Assembly: GCA_900660155.1 (NCBI GenBank)
Contig: CABFPE010000037.1
Location: 2,028,035 to 2,092,034 of the forward strand
Direction: 5' to 3'
DNA: 64,000 nt
Origin: Hofstenia miamia
Lineage: Eukaryota; Xenacoelomorpha; Acoela; Hofsteniidae
The notes beneath the pieces were generated by a model. It worked only from the letters and a program-made list of their open reading frames with translations. It was not told where the DNA came from and did no database searches. The position numbers were made by a program, and so were the translations under genes. Below, in pieces: positions 62,400-64,000 of the stretch (its first letter is position 1; every line of letters starts with the position of its first letter).

Positions 62400-62420
62400 T
62401 CGTTGTCCTCGGTCAGCTGC
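61955..62420. repeat. Inverted arms around a (TA)n-bracketed segment
   Basis: GACCGAGGACAACG at 61967-61980 is repeated inverted at 62401-62414, each followed inward by AAT and a (TA)n tract; GCAGCT lies just outside both. The interior carries the Tn5 adapter and a single N (62368). It may be a real TIR element or an assembly fold-back. Confidence 0.6.
62007..62044. other. Tn5/Nextera mate-pair junction adapter (assembly artefact)
   Basis: 38 bp whose right half, AGATGTGTATAAGAGACAG, is exactly the 19-bp Tn5 mosaic end. The left half, CTGTCTCTTATACCAATCT, is its complement with two changes. Back-to-back mosaic ends of this length are the circularisation adapter of Nextera mate-pair libraries. 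It is not native DNA, and the join across it should not be trusted. Confidence 0.93.
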
Positions 62421-64000
62421 ACCATGTGCATATGAATCAGGAGATACTCTTCTATCGTATGGTAATTTCAAATTTCAAATATCTCTGTCAGTTCATAAGT
62501 TCTGAAGGCATAATTTTTTTAAGAAATCATTAAATATTTTAAAAGTAGTAGAAACGCTACATTCACTATAAAGAAAATCAAAATATCTTCCAAGTTTTAG
62601 GACAGTCTTAGCCCATCTAATATGTTTTATCCATGTCTAAAATAACGTTATAATGATGAGTAGGTTTTCGTGCGCCTTCTTACACTTTATACATGAATTC
62701 CGCGCAGTGCAATCGGTACATGTACACAGTAAAGACTTTTTGGTAGATATAATTGTTTTCTCAACAGCCACAGCAGAATGTGAGATCACATGCAACTTTT
62801 CCCTAGGGTTACCTCACATTCTTTATGAAAAACACAATGTATTTCACTTTTCAATGAATGGTAGTTTCAAGTAAGATATACCTGTAACGTGTGTTCCGCT
62901 AAGCAGATTGGTGAAAATGGAAATCAATCGCTAAGAATTTTTCCCAAAAATATAATGCATATTTATCTAACCCAGTAGCTAGTAAAAAATTTTAACCGGT
63001 TTCCATACGGAAACTAAAGTATCAATTCTGAGAATTTGGAATTTTCTTCGAAGAACTATATTTATAGATTAATATTTAATGTTTTCTATGCATTTAAGAT
63101 TACATAAAGGTATGTGCATTAACACTTGTCTAGTCACTAACGTTTGTAATTCCAATTCGATCTTTTTTCAATTGTGATTGAGTTAGCATGTTTGAACTAA
63201 ATTCTATTTTTAAGTGCAACCCTGTTCTCTCACCAACCTCAAATGAAATTTGTAATGAGTGACGGTACTTTCCATGCACTATACCTTCTGCTTCAAAATG
63301 ATTGTAGAAAAACGTAGTGATTTGCTATTAAACTTTTTTTTAATCTTTCACTGATTGGTTGATATTTCATCCCCGTACAACTTCTGCTTTCTGCTCTGCA
63401 ATTACGATTGTTAGGTTTTACAAAGGAATATCTTCGTTTGCATAATTCTATTTCTTTTTTATAGATTCACTTGATAAAACACACTGTTTTTATGCCGATA
63501 ATTTGTTTAATTTGCTGTTTCAGTTTTGCTTGAACTTTAAACTGCCGAAGCTATAGAATACCAAGCATATAAATGCTTGTCGCCAACTATTTTTTGATAC
63601 ATTTTAGTAGAAACTAGTTTTAAATGGATTATTCTTCACGCAGGGATAATGAACTTAAGGAGTTGCTTTGTAAAATGTTTTGCAAAAACGAGGTAGCAAT
63701 GTATATATGGGAATTCTAAGTGTAAATGTATCTAATAATGAGCTATTAAACTCTATATGTATCCTAGGACCATTTCAAAAACATCTTTTGACGGTAAGCA
63801 TTTTATGGGAAGAAGAGTATGTCAGCAACATCATAAATAAATTTCAATGATGGAAAGCCATCTAAATATTACGACTATAATATACCTAGAAATTAAATTA
63901 TTATTTCAGAACGTAGGTAAATTCCACATAAGTTGAATCTATAGATTCTGACGAATAAGCATGAAGATGTTTTTGAAAATTTTGATCTTCCATTTCCTTC
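62421..64000. other. AT-rich DNA, nothing recognised
   Basis: No RasGRF exon recognised. A 73-codon frame at 62653-62874 (+) shows no family features. Confidence 0.4.

Noticed and set aside
63621-63718. Short frame with DNELKELLCKMFCKNE, considered as a CDC25-lead exon
   Set aside because: Similarity to NNELKMNVLNLLEE of RasGRF is slight, and the expected upstream FIIRR...VLNVLRHW block is missing.
1-64000. Search by eye for tRNA, rRNA, CRISPR arrays, LTR elements and Polintons
   Set aside because: No tRNA B-box with a foldable context, no spacer-repeat structure and no capsid, integrase or LTR signals were recognised. The tandem arrays lack unique spacers.

Overview
This is an AT-rich window from an animal genome, non-vertebrate in character. 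It holds spliced exons with GT-AG introns, large introns packed with transposon debris, minisatellites and (TA)n tracts. I could not fix the species; an invertebrate with a fairly large, repeat-rich genome fits. Three isolated N bases (191, 42664, 62368) and a Tn5/Nextera-type adapter sequence at 62007-62044 show that this is a scaffolded short-read assembly.

The one host gene I can support is a RasGRF (Ras-specific guanine nucleotide-releasing factor) on the + strand. Thirteen coding exons between 14282 and 49253 join in phase to about 715 codons. In order they give the end of the N-terminal coiled coil, an IQ calmodulin-binding motif, the DH (Rho/Rac GEF) domain, the second PH domain, the REM (RasGEF N-terminal) domain and an acidic Ser-rich linker. 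The last visible exon stops where the CDC25 catalytic domain should begin. The N-terminal PH domain and the CDC25 domain were not found, so both gene ends lie outside the window or in exons I missed. Introns run from 40 bp to more than 9 kb.

Layout. 1-14281: no supported host exon; CAGTGGCG-type element ends, a 246-bp perfect tandem duplication, a decayed Tc1/mariner-superfamily transposase (about 3385-4145), a 1.5-kb array of 19/20-bp repeats (5287-6781) and a TTAA-flanked element (8843-9432). 14282-33111: RasGRF exons 1-8, with short hAT-like elements, an intact DD37D mariner (24128-25425) just upstream of exon 5 and a 165-bp tandem repeat. 33112-42262: a 9-kb intron holding a decayed minus-strand LINE (about 34880-38210), several MITEs and a dispersed GC-rich repeat. 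42263-49253: exons 9-13 with a 243-bp, seven-copy satellite array in one intron. 49254-64000: no recognised exon; MITEs, an unrecognised broken ORF, a 64-bp minisatellite (59520-61262) and the adapter artefact.

The most useful observations are the assembly artefact; two tandem arrays whose repeat unit also occurs singly elsewhere in the window; a set of non-autonomous hAT-like and piggyBac-like elements whose target-site duplications can be read directly; and the intact mariner. I saw no LTR retroelement, Polinton or other virus-derived element, no tRNA or rRNA gene and no CRISPR array.
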